The notes: generated by a model not told the origin, from the sequence alone. A DNA stretch of 64,000 nt from JBLXBZ01 sp048265185 (GCA_048265185.1 JBLXBZ010000002.1:1-64000); one strand, 5' to 3'; positions 7,968 through 16,960 are shown, numbered from the stretch's first letter. Program-made: numbers and translations.

Positions 7968-8347
7968 GGGCTTTCCTGGAGTTGTTCATGGCCGGTTCTG
8001 CGTCGCCTGTGGGAGTTGACTGGCCTTAGCGTGATGACGCCGCTTGCGCGGTGAACCGTTTCCGTTGGTTGGCTTGAGTTTTTAGAATGAAACTCTTGCG
8101 GGGACTCTACTTGATTGGCGCAATATGCGGTATTGGAGGGTTGGCTGTAAATAGGCCATTCTCGCACTTGTTTGTGGGGGGGGGGCAAAAGAGGCGCGCC
8201 TTTGAGAACGGGAAGCGCGCGCGGCGGCTGCGTTTTATAGGGGATTGCGCCGGGGGGAGGTTTCCCGCGTTCGTTGCTTTACCAATTACGCTAGGCCGGT
8301 CTAATGTCGCGGCAAGCGCTTGACGCGCAGTGATCTGGGAGGGTCTT
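7968..8347. promoter_or_regulatory. divergent promoter region of the sugar-acid cluster
   Basis: 380 bp between divergent lactonase and dehydratase genes with no convincing gene. It holds a run of ten G (8176-8185) and a perfect 10-bp palindrome CAAGCGCTTG (8313-8322), 25 bp before the dehydratase start, whose form resembles LacI-family operators. A similar AATCGATT core lies at 9507-9514 upstream of the TRAP genes. No regulator gene is present in the cluster, so operator identity is a guess. Confidence 0.4.
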
Positions 8348-9460
8348 TTGGCGAAAATTGAACGTGTCGAAATTTTGATGGTGGACTTGAAGCCTAAGGT
8401 GAAGCGCTCCGATGCGATTCAGTCTTTCGACTCTCAAGAAACCCCCATGGTGCGCATTTATGATGCGGATGGGGCGGTTGGCGTTGGTTACACCTATACA
8501 ATTGGAACTGGGGGGCCATCGATTATAGCGCTTTTGCGCCATACGCTGTGCCCGGCGCTTATCGGGCGCGAAGCGGGGGATGTGGAGCAGATCTGGCGCG
8601 ATCTTCTGTTCATGACGCACGCCACATCCGTTGGCGCGATTACGTCGCTGGCTCTGGCGGCGATAGACACCGCGCTTTGGGATTTGCGGTGCCATAAAGC
8701 GGGCCTTCCCTTACACCGGATGGCGGGAGGCGCGCGCAGCTCCATTGCGCTATACACCACGGAAGGCGGTTGGCTGCATATCGAAACGTCTGAGTTGGTT
8801 GAAGACGCTGTTCGCGCGAAGGAAAATGGCTTTGGCGGCTCGAAAGTCAAGATTGGGCGGGCGCATTTGTCCGAAGACAGGGCGCGTTTGGCGGCGGTGC
8901 GCGCCGCCGTTGGCGACAGCTTTGAGATCATGACTGACGCAAATCAAGCTTTTACCCGGGCGGAGGCCACAAGGCGGGCGAAAGTGCTGGAGGAATTCGG
9001 ATGCGCTTGGTTTGAGGAGCCTATGCCGGGCGACGATATTCAAGAACACGCCCGGTTGGCCAGCGCCACTTCCGTGCCTATAGCGGTGGGGGAGAGCCTG
9101 TATTCTCTTAGCCAATTCAAAGATTATTTGTGTCTTGGAGGGGCGGCCATTGTGCAGGTGGACGTGGCGAGAATCGGTGGGATCACCCCTTGGCTCAAGG
9201 TTGCCCATTTGGCTGAGGCGCATAATGTTCCCGTGTGTCCACATTTTCTCATGGAGTTGCATGTGGCGCTGACATGCGCTGCGCCAAACGCCGCTTGGCT
9301 TGAGTATATTCCCCAATTGGACCTGATCACGGAAGAGGGGATGCGCATTGAAAATGGCCGTGCTTTCGCTTCCGAAAAGCCAGGATTGGGCATCGCCTGG
9401 GACTGGTCGGCAATTGATAAAATGAAAGTTGAAGGCGCCAGCTTTCAGGTCAGTGGCTAA
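8348..9460 (+). CDS. enolase-superfamily acid-sugar dehydratase (mandelate racemase subgroup)
   Basis: A 370-aa enzyme predicted to dehydrate a sugar acid to the 2-keto-3-deoxy acid. Mandelate-racemase-group residues are all visible: the Lys-Val-Lys motif (K166-K168), metal ligands Asp197 (DANQAF), Glu223 (FEEP) and Glu249 (GES), and His299 in CPHFLMELH. The TTG at 8348 is preferred because GGGAGGG lies 5 bp upstream; the frame is open to a GTG at 8330. Known L-fuconate dehydratases are about 440 aa, so this shorter protein is more like the talarate/galactarate or lyxonate group in size. Its neighbours (lactonase, SDR, FAH-family hydrolase) point to a 6-deoxy or pentonic acid substrate. Confidence 0.85.
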   Translation: MAKIERVEILMVDLKPKVKRSDAIQSFDSQETPMVRIYDADGAVGVGYTYTIGTGGPSIIALLRHTLCPALIGREAGDVEQIWRDLLFMTHATSVGAITSLALAAIDTALWDLRCHKAGLPLHRMAGGARSSIALYTTEGGWLHIETSELVEDAVRAKENGFGGSKVKIGRAHLSEDRARLAAVRAAVGDSFEIMTDANQAFTRAEATRRAKVLEEFGCAWFEEPMPGDDIQEHARLASATSVPIAVGESLYSLSQFKDYLCLGGAAIVQVDVARIGGITPWLKVAHLAEAHNVPVCPHFLMELHVALTCAAPNAAWLEYIPQLDLITEEGMRIENGRAFASEKPGLGIAWDWSAIDKMKVEGASFQVSG

Positions 9461-9657
9461 ATTATGAGCTGGATAATCAAATAAATTTCTTGAAGATTGC
9501 TGTTTAAATCGATTGAAATTTGTGAAACATGTTGCAGTCTCGAATATGCGAGAAGAAGACGGAGGACGTTGGATTAAAAATTTTCGCCCGTGGGGGGTGG
9601 GCGTGAGGTAGAATAAGCTAAAAATCAGCGAATTTTATATAAGTGGAGGAGACTTAA

Positions 9658-10644
9658 ATGAAATATCGGAACTTGAAGCCTGCAGTATTGGCCGTCGCCG
9701 CTGCAATGTCGTTTTCAACTTTTGCGGCTCAGGCGGCTGAAGAACTGAAATGGGCGCATGTCTATGAAGTGGCGACGCCATATCATGAAGCTGCGGTGAA
9801 AGCTGGCAAGTTGTTCAACGAACGCACGGACGGTCGCTACGACATCAAGGTGTTCCCGGCGTCGTCTTTGGGTAAGGAAGCCGCGATCAATGAGGCTTTG
9901 TCGTTGGGCACTGTGGATATTATCTACACGGGCGTGGCCTTCGCCTCCAGTTCTTATGGTCCTATCGCGATTTCCGACTACCCGTTTACCTTGCGCGATT
10001 ACGACCACTGGAAAGCCTATAGAGAAAGCGATCTCTTCGCTGAACTCTCTGATGGCTACAAGAAAGCCACCGGCGGCAATGAAGTCGAAGCGTTGACTTA
10101 TTATGGCGCGCGCCATGTGACGGCGAATAAGCCAATCCTCACGCCTGAGGACATGAAGGGTCTCAAGATTCGCGTGCCAAACGCGCCCGCTTACGTGATG
10201 TTCCCGGAAGTTGCTGGCGCCAACCCAACGCCAATGGCGTTTTCCGAAGTTTATCTCGCCTTGCAGCAGGGCGTGGTTGACGCGCAGGAAAACCCGCTGC
10301 CAACGATCAAGTTCAAAAAATTCTATGAAGTTCAGTCCGACATCAATCTGACGGGCCACATCACAAACTCGCTGATTTCCGTCGTTTCGGCCGCAACCGC
10401 CGCGCGTTTGGGCGAAAAAGATATGGCGATCTTGCGTGAGGTTCTGAACGAAGTCTCGGTTGAGGCGTCTGACGAGATCCGCAAGCAGGAAATGGAGCTG
10501 TCAGATTGGTTCCGCGAGCAAGGCGTTAACGTTCATGAAGTTGACCGGGCGCCATTCATTGAAATGGTGAAGCCAGCGCTGACCGGGGGCGACGTGCCGT
10601 TCCCCAAAGAGGTCTATGAGCGCCTTCAGGAAATCAAAAGCTGA
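9658..10644 (+). CDS. dctP: TRAP transporter substrate-binding protein DctP (sugar-acid cluster)
   Basis: Periplasmic solute receptor of a tripartite (TRAP) transporter, 328 aa. It has a signal peptide cleaved after FAAQAAEE (residue ~27), the conserved carboxylate-binding Arg in GLKIRVPNAPAY, and the family segment VYLALQQGVVDAQENPLPTI. A strong GGAGGAG precedes the ATG. It begins the dctP-dctQ-dctM block within the sugar-acid catabolic cluster, so the cargo is probably an acidic sugar or its lactone/acid product, as is known for many DctP proteins of hexuronate and fuconate clusters. Confidence 0.93.
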   Translation: MKYRNLKPAVLAVAAAMSFSTFAAQAAEELKWAHVYEVATPYHEAAVKAGKLFNERTDGRYDIKVFPASSLGKEAAINEALSLGTVDIIYTGVAFASSSYGPIAISDYPFTLRDYDHWKAYRESDLFAELSDGYKKATGGNEVEALTYYGARHVTANKPILTPEDMKGLKIRVPNAPAYVMFPEVAGANPTPMAFSEVYLALQQGVVDAQENPLPTIKFKKFYEVQSDINLTGHITNSLISVVSAATAARLGEKDMAILREVLNEVSVEASDEIRKQEMELSDWFREQGVNVHEVDRAPFIEMVKPALTGGDVPFPKEVYERLQEIKS

Positions 10645-10713
10645 TTTCATTGAGTATGTTGCGCTCGCGGGAAAATTTCCGCGAGCGTTCACGCTTCAAC
10701 TGGAACCCCATTT

Positions 10714-11280
10714 ATGACTCAATCCCCTCTCATCGGCGACTCCGCGCAGGATAAGCCGCATCCTGATTTCGAGATTGAAACGCCGCTTGTGGTCCCCAGC
10801 TGGATAGACTATCCGGCCTTGGCGTTCTTCTGGATTTTGTTTGGAATTGTCTTCCTGCAATTTTTCACGCGTTACGTACTGAATGACTCCTTGGGCTGGA
10901 CAGAGGAAATCGCGCGCTATTTGCTGATTCTCGTCGGCTTCGTCGGCTCCGCCACATGCGTGCGTAAAAATGGTCATATCTACCTTGAATTCCTTTACCG
11001 GATGCTGCCCGCTCCTATCGTCAAGGGTATGAGCCTCTTTGCATTGGTCGTGTCTGTGGGGTTCTTCGGGTTTTGCGCCTGGTTGTCAGTTGGTTTGTCG
11101 CAAAAGACCGCTTTCCAACAAATGACCTCCGTCGCATTGCCGAAAAATATTATTTATTGGATCGTCGGCGCCAGCTTTGTCGCAATGACGCTCGCCGCTC
11201 TTTTCCGTCTCGTAAAGATGTGGAGAAAGCGTGCGGATGCGCTTGCTGAAGATTTGGCTGATGGTTCCCCGTTGATCTGA
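10714..11280 (+). CDS. dctQ: TRAP transporter small permease DctQ
   Basis: A 188-aa four-helix membrane protein of the DctQ family. The N-terminal ~30 residues are polar, then hydrophobic segments lie at about 35-55, 70-90, 100-125 and 145-165, with the family-typical WTEEIARYLLILVGFVGSA segment. It sits 69 bp after dctP and 11 bp before dctM. It forms the membrane domain with DctM. Confidence 0.9.
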   Translation: MTQSPLIGDSAQDKPHPDFEIETPLVVPSWIDYPALAFFWILFGIVFLQFFTRYVLNDSLGWTEEIARYLLILVGFVGSATCVRKNGHIYLEFLYRMLPAPIVKGMSLFALVVSVGFFGFCAWLSVGLSQKTAFQQMTSVALPKNIIYWIVGASFVAMTLAALFRLVKMWRKRADALAEDLADGSPLI

Positions 11281-11291
11281 AGAGGCGCGTA

Positions 11292-12566
11292 ATGGCTCTG
11301 CTTTCCTTGTTTGTCGCACTTGTGGTGCTGTTGGTTATCGGCGCGCCTGTGGCCGTCGCTTTTGGCGTCTCAGCGTTGGTTTATATTACGATCGCCGGGC
11401 TTCCCGACGTTCTTTTGCTGCATACGATGATCGGTGGCGTGGATAGTTTTCCGCTGCTGGCGATTCCTTTCTTTATCTTCGCCGGGCACTTGATGAACAC
11501 CGCCGGACTGACCACGCGGATTTTTGGTTTCGCCAAGGCGCTGGTAGGCTGGTTGCCGGGTGGCCTTGGGCATGTGAACATCGGTTCATCAGTGATTTTC
11601 GCCGGCATGTCCGGCGCGGCGGTGGCCGACGCTGGCGGGCTGGGCCTGGTGGAAATCAAGGCTATGCGGGACGCTGGCTATGACGACGACTTTTCTGTGG
11701 GCGTCACCGCTGCCTCCTCCACTATCGGACCGATTATTCCGCCGTCGTTGCCCATGGTGATTTTTGGCGTCATGGCGTCCACCTCCATCGGGAAATTATT
11801 CGCCGCCGGCATCGTTCCTGGCGTTTTGATGGCGGTCTCCTTGATGATCATGGTGGCTTGGCTTGCGAAAAAACGCAATTATCCGCGTGACGCCAACTTC
11901 CATATGGGCGCTTTGTTGACCACGTTTCAATCGGCGTTTCTGTCGTTGATGCTGCCGGTGATCATTGTCGGCGGCATTGTGTCCGGCGCCTTCACCCCGA
12001 CGGAAGCAGCCGTATGCGCTTCGGCGTATGCGTTGTTCCTTGGCCTGTTCGTCTATCGCAATCTTAACTGGAAACAGTTTCTGTCCGTTTCGATCGAGAC
12101 GGTGGAGACGACCGCGTCAATTCTTATGATCGTCGCCGGCGCGACCGTGTTTGCATGGATCTTGACCGCAAATCAGGTGGCGGACCTGCTGGCGAGCAAC
12201 TTGCTGGAGTTGACCACGAACAAGACTGCGGTTTTGTTGATCATCATGGTGTTGGTCTTGCTGGTTGGCTGTTTCATGGAAACCATAGCGGCGATCACCA
12301 TTTTGGTGCCGGTTCTGATGCCTATTGCGTTGAAGGTCGGGATTGATCCTGTTCATTTGGGCGTCATCGTGATTTTGAACCTGATGATCGGATTGCTCAC
12401 CCCTCCGGTGGGGATGGTGCTTTACGTGCTGTCCAAGGTTTCGGGCGTGCCTTTTGAACGTTGCGTCTCCGCGACGTCGATCTTCCTTATTCCGTTGGTC
12501 AGCGTCCTGCTGCTGCTGGTGTTTTTTCCGCAACTTGTTCTGTTTGTGCCGAATATGTTCTTCTGA
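11292..12566 (+). CDS. dctM: TRAP transporter large permease DctM
   Basis: A 424-aa polytopic protein of the DctM (ion-transporter superfamily) family that carries the Na+-driven transport path. Typical signatures are GSSVIFAGMSGAAVADAGG and ASSTIGPIIPPSLPMVIFG in the first half and MIGLLTPPVGMVLYVLS near the end. It is the usual length for DctM without fusion. Co-transcribed with dctQ. Confidence 0.94.
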   Translation: MALLSLFVALVVLLVIGAPVAVAFGVSALVYITIAGLPDVLLLHTMIGGVDSFPLLAIPFFIFAGHLMNTAGLTTRIFGFAKALVGWLPGGLGHVNIGSSVIFAGMSGAAVADAGGLGLVEIKAMRDAGYDDDFSVGVTAASSTIGPIIPPSLPMVIFGVMASTSIGKLFAAGIVPGVLMAVSLMIMVAWLAKKRNYPRDANFHMGALLTTFQSAFLSLMLPVIIVGGIVSGAFTPTEAAVCASAYALFLGLFVYRNLNWKQFLSVSIETVETTASILMIVAGATVFAWILTANQVADLLASNLLELTTNKTAVLLIIMVLVLLVGCFMETIAAITILVPVLMPIALKVGIDPVHLGVIVILNLMIGLLTPPVGMVLYVLSKVSGVPFERCVSATSIFLIPLVSVLLLLVFFPQLVLFVPNMFF

Positions 12567-12903
12567 CCAAAAATTTGTTTTTGAGGTTGCAAGATGAGCG
12601 TCAGTCGATGATATTTCTCGTCGCCTTAACCGGGCGACGAGAACTTACGCTGAACTATCAAAGGCGCGCTTTCGGTGAGAGAGGCGCCGGATCTTCCGTT
12701 GTTCTTGGGGTTAATCAGGTTCGGCGATGTTCCGCGCAAGCTGCGCCGTGTTTAAAGCGGCGCTGCGGGTGGAGAAAATCGATGAAGCGCGTTTTCGTGT
12801 AGGCGCTTTGGCGCACCGGCTAATGGATGAGGGCTGTTTCGTCGTAACTTGTCCGGCAAGCTGACGAGTGAGGCTTCATCAAGACATGACAAGGATCGAA
12901 CGA
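12567..12903. other. spacer between dctM and the SDR gene with a hairpin
   Basis: 337 bp without a supportable gene. A 10-bp stem (12616-12625 with 12633-12642, loop of 7) lies about 50 bp after dctM. It lacks a T tract, so it is more likely an mRNA-stabilising or processing hairpin than a terminator. Nothing else recognisable is seen. Confidence 0.5.
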
Positions 12904-13650
12904 ATGAACAGACTGTCGGGGAAAAAATGCTTGGCCACGGCGGCGGGCGCTGGGATTGGACGCGCGACGGCGCTGCGTATGGCGCGGGAGGGCGCGAACG
13001 TCATCGCCACTGATATAGATGAAAAAGCGCTTGCGTCTTTGCGCGAAGAAGCTGGTGAGCTGGCGTTGAAAACAGTTGTTTTGAACGTTTTGGACGCTGA
13101 TCAAATTACGGCGACGGCGCGCGACGAAGGGCCGTTTGACGTTCTTTTCAATTGTGCGGGCTTTGTGGCCGGCGGCTCCATATTGGAGTGCTCTGACCAG
13201 GATTATGATTTTTCGTTTGAGCTGAACGTGCGTTCGCAGTTTCGTTTGATGAAGGCGGTTTTGCCCGCCATGTTGGAGAATGGCGGCGGCTCGATCGTCA
13301 ATATCGCATCTGTGGCCAGTTCGGTGACAGGCGTGCCAAATCGCTTTATCTATGGAGCTACGAAGGCTGCGGTCATTGGGATGACGAAATCGGTGGCGGC
13401 TGATTTTGTCGCGAAAGGAATTCGCTGCAACGCGATCTGTCCTGGAACGGTGGATAGTCCATCGTTGCAAGAGCGAATGCGCGAGCAGGGCGATTATGAA
13501 AAAGCCCGCGCCGCGTTCATGGCCCGTCAACCGATGGGACGTCTCGGAGATGCGGAAGAGGTGGCGGCGCTGGCGTGCTACCTTGCCTCCGATGAAGCCG
13601 GTTTTACGACCGGGCAAGCCTACGCAATTGATGGTGGTTGGACCATCTGA
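12904..13650 (+). CDS. short-chain dehydrogenase, probably 2-keto-3-deoxy-L-fuconate dehydrogenase type
   Basis: A 248-aa classical SDR. It has the dinucleotide site (TAAGAGIGRATALRMAREG, a variant of TGxxxGIG), Asp at the end of strand 2 (TDID) favouring NAD, NNAG-like FNCAGFV, the catalytic Ser (NIASVASS) and YGATK with Tyr and Lys. It resembles dehydrogenases that oxidise 2-keto-3-deoxy-6-deoxy acids to the 2,4-diketo acids in L-fucose and L-rhamnose pathways. The ATG at 12904 has AAGGA at 12889-12893; alternative in-frame starts lie at 12886 and 12868. The FAH-family gene follows 43 bp later. Confidence 0.82.
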   Translation: MNRLSGKKCLATAAGAGIGRATALRMAREGANVIATDIDEKALASLREEAGELALKTVVLNVLDADQITATARDEGPFDVLFNCAGFVAGGSILECSDQDYDFSFELNVRSQFRLMKAVLPAMLENGGGSIVNIASVASSVTGVPNRFIYGATKAAVIGMTKSVAADFVAKGIRCNAICPGTVDSPSLQERMREQGDYEKARAAFMARQPMGRLGDAEEVAALACYLASDEAGFTTGQAYAIDGGWTI

Positions 13651-13693
13651 CTTTTCGGCGTCTCATGTCGAGAACCTCAACTGGAGATAATTC

Positions 13694-14533
13694 ATGAAAC
13701 TTGTGCGCTATGGAGAACGCGGAGCGGAGAAGCCCGGCGTGTTGGACGCTGATGGACGGATTCGCGATCTGTCCGCTCATGTGAAGGACATTGCCGGCGA
13801 CGTTCTTGTCGATATCGACAAGCTTAAAAGCGTTGATCCTGCAAGTTTGCCGTTGGTTGAAGGCAACCCGCGTTTGGGGGCCTGTGTTTCGGGGACCGGG
13901 AAGTTCATTTGCATCGGGTTGAACTATTCCGATCACGCAGCGGAAACTGGAATGGCGGTTCCTCCCGAGCCGGTTATTTTCATGAAGGCGACTTCTGCGA
14001 TTTGTGGGCCGAATGATCCTATCATCGTGCCCAGAGCGTCGGAAAAAACCGACTGGGAAGTCGAGCTTGGCGTTGTTATCGGCAAACCTGCGAAATATGT
14101 GTCCGAAGCGGAGGCTCTGGAGCACGTGGCGGGTTATTGCGTGATCAATGACGTTTCCGAGCGCGCCTTTCAGGCGGAGCGCGCGGGGCAGTGGACAAAA
14201 GGAAAGTCTTGCGACAATTTTGGTCAGACCGGTCCCTGGCTCGTGACAAAGGATGAAGTAAGCGATCCACAAAATCTGGGCATGTGGCTGAAGGTGAACG
14301 GCAAAATCATGCAGGATGGTTCGTCGAACACAATGGTGTATGGCGTCGCGCATGTGGTGTCTTACCTGAGCCAGTTCATGACCTTGCACCCTGGGGACAT
14401 TATCTCCACCGGCACGCCTCCTGGCGTGGGCATGGGCATGAAGCCGCAGCAATTCCTGAAAGCTGGCGATGTGGTGGAGCTTGGCATCGAAGGTCTGGGC
14501 GAGCAGCGTCAAGACGTGGTTGCCGACGTGTAG
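13694..14533 (+). CDS. fumarylacetoacetate hydrolase family protein (2,4-diketo-3-deoxy acid hydrolase type)
   Basis: A 279-aa FAH-superfamily enzyme. It has CIGLNYSDHAAETG, the metal-binding EVELGVVIG segment, YCVINDVSERAFQ, and ISTGTPPGVGMGM. Relatives hydrolyse 2,4-diketo-3-deoxy-L-fuconate or -rhamnonate to pyruvate plus lactate. Placement directly after the SDR and before a strong terminator supports the last catabolic step. GGAG lies 10 bp before the ATG. Confidence 0.87.
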   Translation: MKLVRYGERGAEKPGVLDADGRIRDLSAHVKDIAGDVLVDIDKLKSVDPASLPLVEGNPRLGACVSGTGKFICIGLNYSDHAAETGMAVPPEPVIFMKATSAICGPNDPIIVPRASEKTDWEVELGVVIGKPAKYVSEAEALEHVAGYCVINDVSERAFQAERAGQWTKGKSCDNFGQTGPWLVTKDEVSDPQNLGMWLKVNGKIMQDGSSNTMVYGVAHVVSYLSQFMTLHPGDIISTGTPPGVGMGMKPQQFLKAGDVVELGIEGLGEQRQDVVADV

Positions 14534-14587
14534 ATTTCACCTGATAGTTGCGCGACCATATTCATTTATATGTGGGCGCAAAGAAAT

Positions 14588-14652
14588 AGTCAGGCTTTTA
14601 AAAAGCCTGACTATGGATGATCCGCTGGAAGATTTCCAGCGGATCATTTTTT
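14588..14652 (+). terminator. double-hairpin terminator of the sugar-acid operon
   Basis: A first perfect stem (14588-14599 with 14601-14612) is followed by a second 14-bp stem (14617-14630 with 14634-14647, 3-nt loop) running into TTTTTT. The second has a textbook intrinsic-terminator form for transcripts coming from the FAH gene. Its inverted form may also help end the minus-strand Hint gene. Confidence 0.85.
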
Positions 14653-14668
14653 GGTGTATGGATTGTGT

Positions 14669-16180
14669 TTATTGGATCGTCGTGGCGTTCTTGATTTCGG
14701 TTCTTGTGTCGCCTTTTACTCTCCATGTTTTGCCGCCAACGACTTCCACCCGCGATGGGGTGGGGTCATAGGCGACCGCGCCGGCGCCTTTGCCGTCGTC
14801 ATGGGCCCATTGCATTTCGCTATCGCCGATAACCATGCCATTGGCGACGAAGGTGTTGTCATATTGTGAGCCGGAGCCGTCTACCTCGCTGTCAGGAAGA
14901 ATGCGCAGGTTGAATACGCGGTCTTCATACATGTAGCTGGAGAGGGAGGCTACTTCCTCATAACCATCCACCGTGAGCACCAAATCGCCGACGTTGAGCT
15001 GTGTTGGGTGAACGATTTCCTCTTCTGCGGTCAGGGCCGTTTTACGGGTCAACGGATGAGTTGGCGTGAGCGATAGATCGCGGCCGGAGCTGGTGACGAT
15101 CTTGTGGACTTCTTCGCCATCCGGCTCGCCGCGATAGATTGCTTGAACGGCGCCAATGCTTCCCTTTTCGTCGATGACGATACGCGCGCCCTCAACAACG
15201 TCCTTGATTTGACCGGTTTCGCCATTTTCATATTGGATAATGGATTCTCCGACAATACAGCTCCAGAAAGAGGTCATGTTGGGGAGTGTGTTGATGTTAA
15301 ATGTATAAGTGAACCCTTCAAAGTATTTCTCCGGATTAACTCCACTTATAATAGTCGCGTTGGCGGTTCTATAGGATTTTTGCTCTACTGGAACATTCGG
15401 CAATTTCAGCGCTTGGACAATTGGGAGATTGAATGCCTGCACAAAAGCGAAAGAAGTGTTCCTTGGCAAACAACTCCGGAACTCTCCGGATGTAAACGTT
15501 CGAGATTGATCGTCCCATGTTATCTTCGTTGGAGAGGTGGTCGCTTTTGTTTTTAGCCACTCCATTCCCAATTCAGGCTTTTCGGGATCGCCAAAGAGCT
15601 CGCAGCCGCCGCCATCGCGATTTTTATGGCTGATCGAGGCGAAGGCAGTAACATGCTCCCAACCATTTTTTGTCTCCAAATCGTCCCAATTGTCAGGAAA
15701 AGACAGTGCTTTATTCCCATCGATAGGATTTGTAATAACTACTTCACCTTGTAATGGAAATGTTATTATATTACCTTGGTTGTGATAGTCGCAATCACGA
15801 GACATTCTTGCATGGCAGTATCTTATTTGGCTGCCCGCCCCGCGGCTATCTTGGGGGTGAGTAACATTAATATCACCAATTACGGTTAGCGGCGCGTTTA
15901 GTTGCGTAACGGCATTTGTCGCGGCGGCTTGGGCGCTGGACGCCTCTTGATTGACGTCCTTTGCGGGTTTTTCGAAGTTCAAGTCGTAATATTGAAGTGC
16001 ATATATCCCAAGTGGTTTGTTGTCGGTATCTCCTTCTTTGCCGTATATCGCGGTTGCGTGTATATAACTAAAAATAGGCGATTGAGTGCTATATACGTCA
16101 AAACTCTCCCCTGTTGCTCCAGTGGCGTCGGTCGCTTCAATCGCTCCGGCGGGGGTCGTTCCCAAGAATTCCAAATCCAT
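14669..16180 (-). CDS. Hint-domain (intein/hedgehog-type) protein, C-terminal portion downstream of an in-frame TAG
   Basis: A 503-codon frame. Residues ~308-480 form a Hint domain: catalytic Cys308 in SCIVGESI, block B with Thr/His in SLTPTHPL, and a closing strand NTFVANGMVIGD, followed by a ~45-aa tail. Hint domains self-cleave and can splice or attach proteins. The first 300 residues have no recognised family. The ATG at 16178-16180 has no ribosome site. The same frame continues without a stop for 36 codons upstream to a TAG at 16289-16291, directly joining the signal-peptide-bearing frame 16289-16960. So this is most simply the second part of one ~760-aa exported protein broken by a nonsense codon or read through it. 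Confidence 0.72.
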   Translation of the reverse strand: MDLEFLGTTPAGAIEATDATGATGESFDVYSTQSPIFSYIHATAIYGKEGDTDNKPLGIYALQYYDLNFEKPAKDVNQEASSAQAAATNAVTQLNAPLTVIGDINVTHPQDSRGAGSQIRYCHARMSRDCDYHNQGNIITFPLQGEVVITNPIDGNKALSFPDNWDDLETKNGWEHVTAFASISHKNRDGGGCELFGDPEKPELGMEWLKTKATTSPTKITWDDQSRTFTSGEFRSCLPRNTSFAFVQAFNLPIVQALKLPNVPVEQKSYRTANATIISGVNPEKYFEGFTYTFNINTLPNMTSFWSCIVGESIIQYENGETGQIKDVVEGARIVIDEKGSIGAVQAIYRGEPDGEEVHKIVTSSGRDLSLTPTHPLTRKTALTAEEEIVHPTQLNVGDLVLTVDGYEEVASLSSYMYEDRVFNLRILPDSEVDGSGSQYDNTFVANGMVIGDSEMQWAHDDGKGAGAVAYDPTPSRVEVVGGKTWRVKGDTRTEIKNATTIQ

Positions 16181-16288
16181 GTTGTCGAAATTGGTCGTGG
16201 TGAAATTGACGTTAACGCAGGATTCTGGAATTTCCTCCGGCGTAGTATATCCTACTTCTTCGTGATTATAATATGTGTTAACTTCAAC

Positions 16289-16960
16289 CTAGCATGAAAC
16301 AAACGGTAGAGTAGCGCCACTTTCTTCTACGAAGTATTCCATGGGCGCGGAATAATTTACGGACTGCACGAGATCTCCCGCGGCAATATGAGCGGTAGTT
16401 TGGTTTTCGCTGTAGGCTTCCGCAGCGTTGTAGTTAGGGTTAATCAACGGACCGACTGCATTGGTGGCTTCTTCCGCGCATGCTGTGTTCGAGTTCTTGT
16501 TGGTGTCATCGCAAGCTTCATCTGGATCATGATAGATACGCACCACCGGATCATGTGGCGGGTTTTCCTGATGCGCGGCGCGCATGCGAAACAGGTCAAC
16601 ATATTCTTTCGGATGGGTTCTGACATTTTTGCGAGACATTTGCATCATGGCGCGCTTGAAATGAAAGTATGTATCTTTTGAGTAGTCGACCACATAATTG
16701 CGGAATGGTTCGTGTTCTGTCCAAAATTCATCAATGATGGCGCTTATTTCTTGTTTGGAGAGCTTGGCCGTCAGATCAGCGTTTTTCTCCAACAAAGCGC
16801 GATCTTCCGCGGATAAGGCGTCGATCGGGGCGGCGGCCAGAACAGGCGTGGCCGCCAGAGTGGATAGCGTAATAGGCGCGGCGGTGAGTAGGGTGGTTGA
16901 AAGCATGAGCGCTTTCAGTCCCGCTTTCCCTGATTGGGTAAAATGGTTGGTTGCGAACAT
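16289..16960 (-). CDS. exported N-terminal portion of the Hint-domain protein, ended by in-frame TAG
   Basis: A 223-aa frame starting at an ATG (16958-16960) with AAGGGA upstream; a longer reading to 17020 is possible. The first ~45 residues form a signal peptide (hydrophobic core LMLSTTLLTAAPITL, likely cleavage after VLAAA). The rest is unrecognised, with a Glu/Asp-rich stretch, DEACDDTNK and NTACAEEA cysteines. The TAG at 16289-16291 is in frame with the Hint-containing portion downstream, and hydrophilic coding character continues past it. This suggests a recent amber mutation, a sequencing error or programmed readthrough. Confidence 0.65.
   Translation of the reverse strand: MFATNHFTQSGKAGLKALMLSTTLLTAAPITLSTLAATPVLAAAPIDALSAEDRALLEKNADLTAKLSKQEISAIIDEFWTEHEPFRNYVVDYSKDTYFHFKRAMMQMSRKNVRTHPKEYVDLFRMRAAHQENPPHDPVVRIYHDPDEACDDTNKNSNTACAEEATNAVGPLINPNYNAAEAYSENQTTAHIAAGDLVQSVNYSAPMEYFVEESGATLPFVSC

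Noticed and set aside
12616..12642. Hairpin after the first dctM as a terminator
   Set aside because: The stem is good but there is no T tract, and the SDR and FAH genes downstream belong to the same pathway.
13604..14512. Long minus-strand open frame (302 codons) opposite the FAH-family gene
   Set aside because: Shadow of a conserved enzyme gene; composition is rich in His/Arg as expected from antisense reading.
14588..14612. Perfect palindrome after the FAH gene as an independent regulatory site
   Set aside because: It directly precedes a strong terminator hairpin and is best treated as part of the same transcript end.
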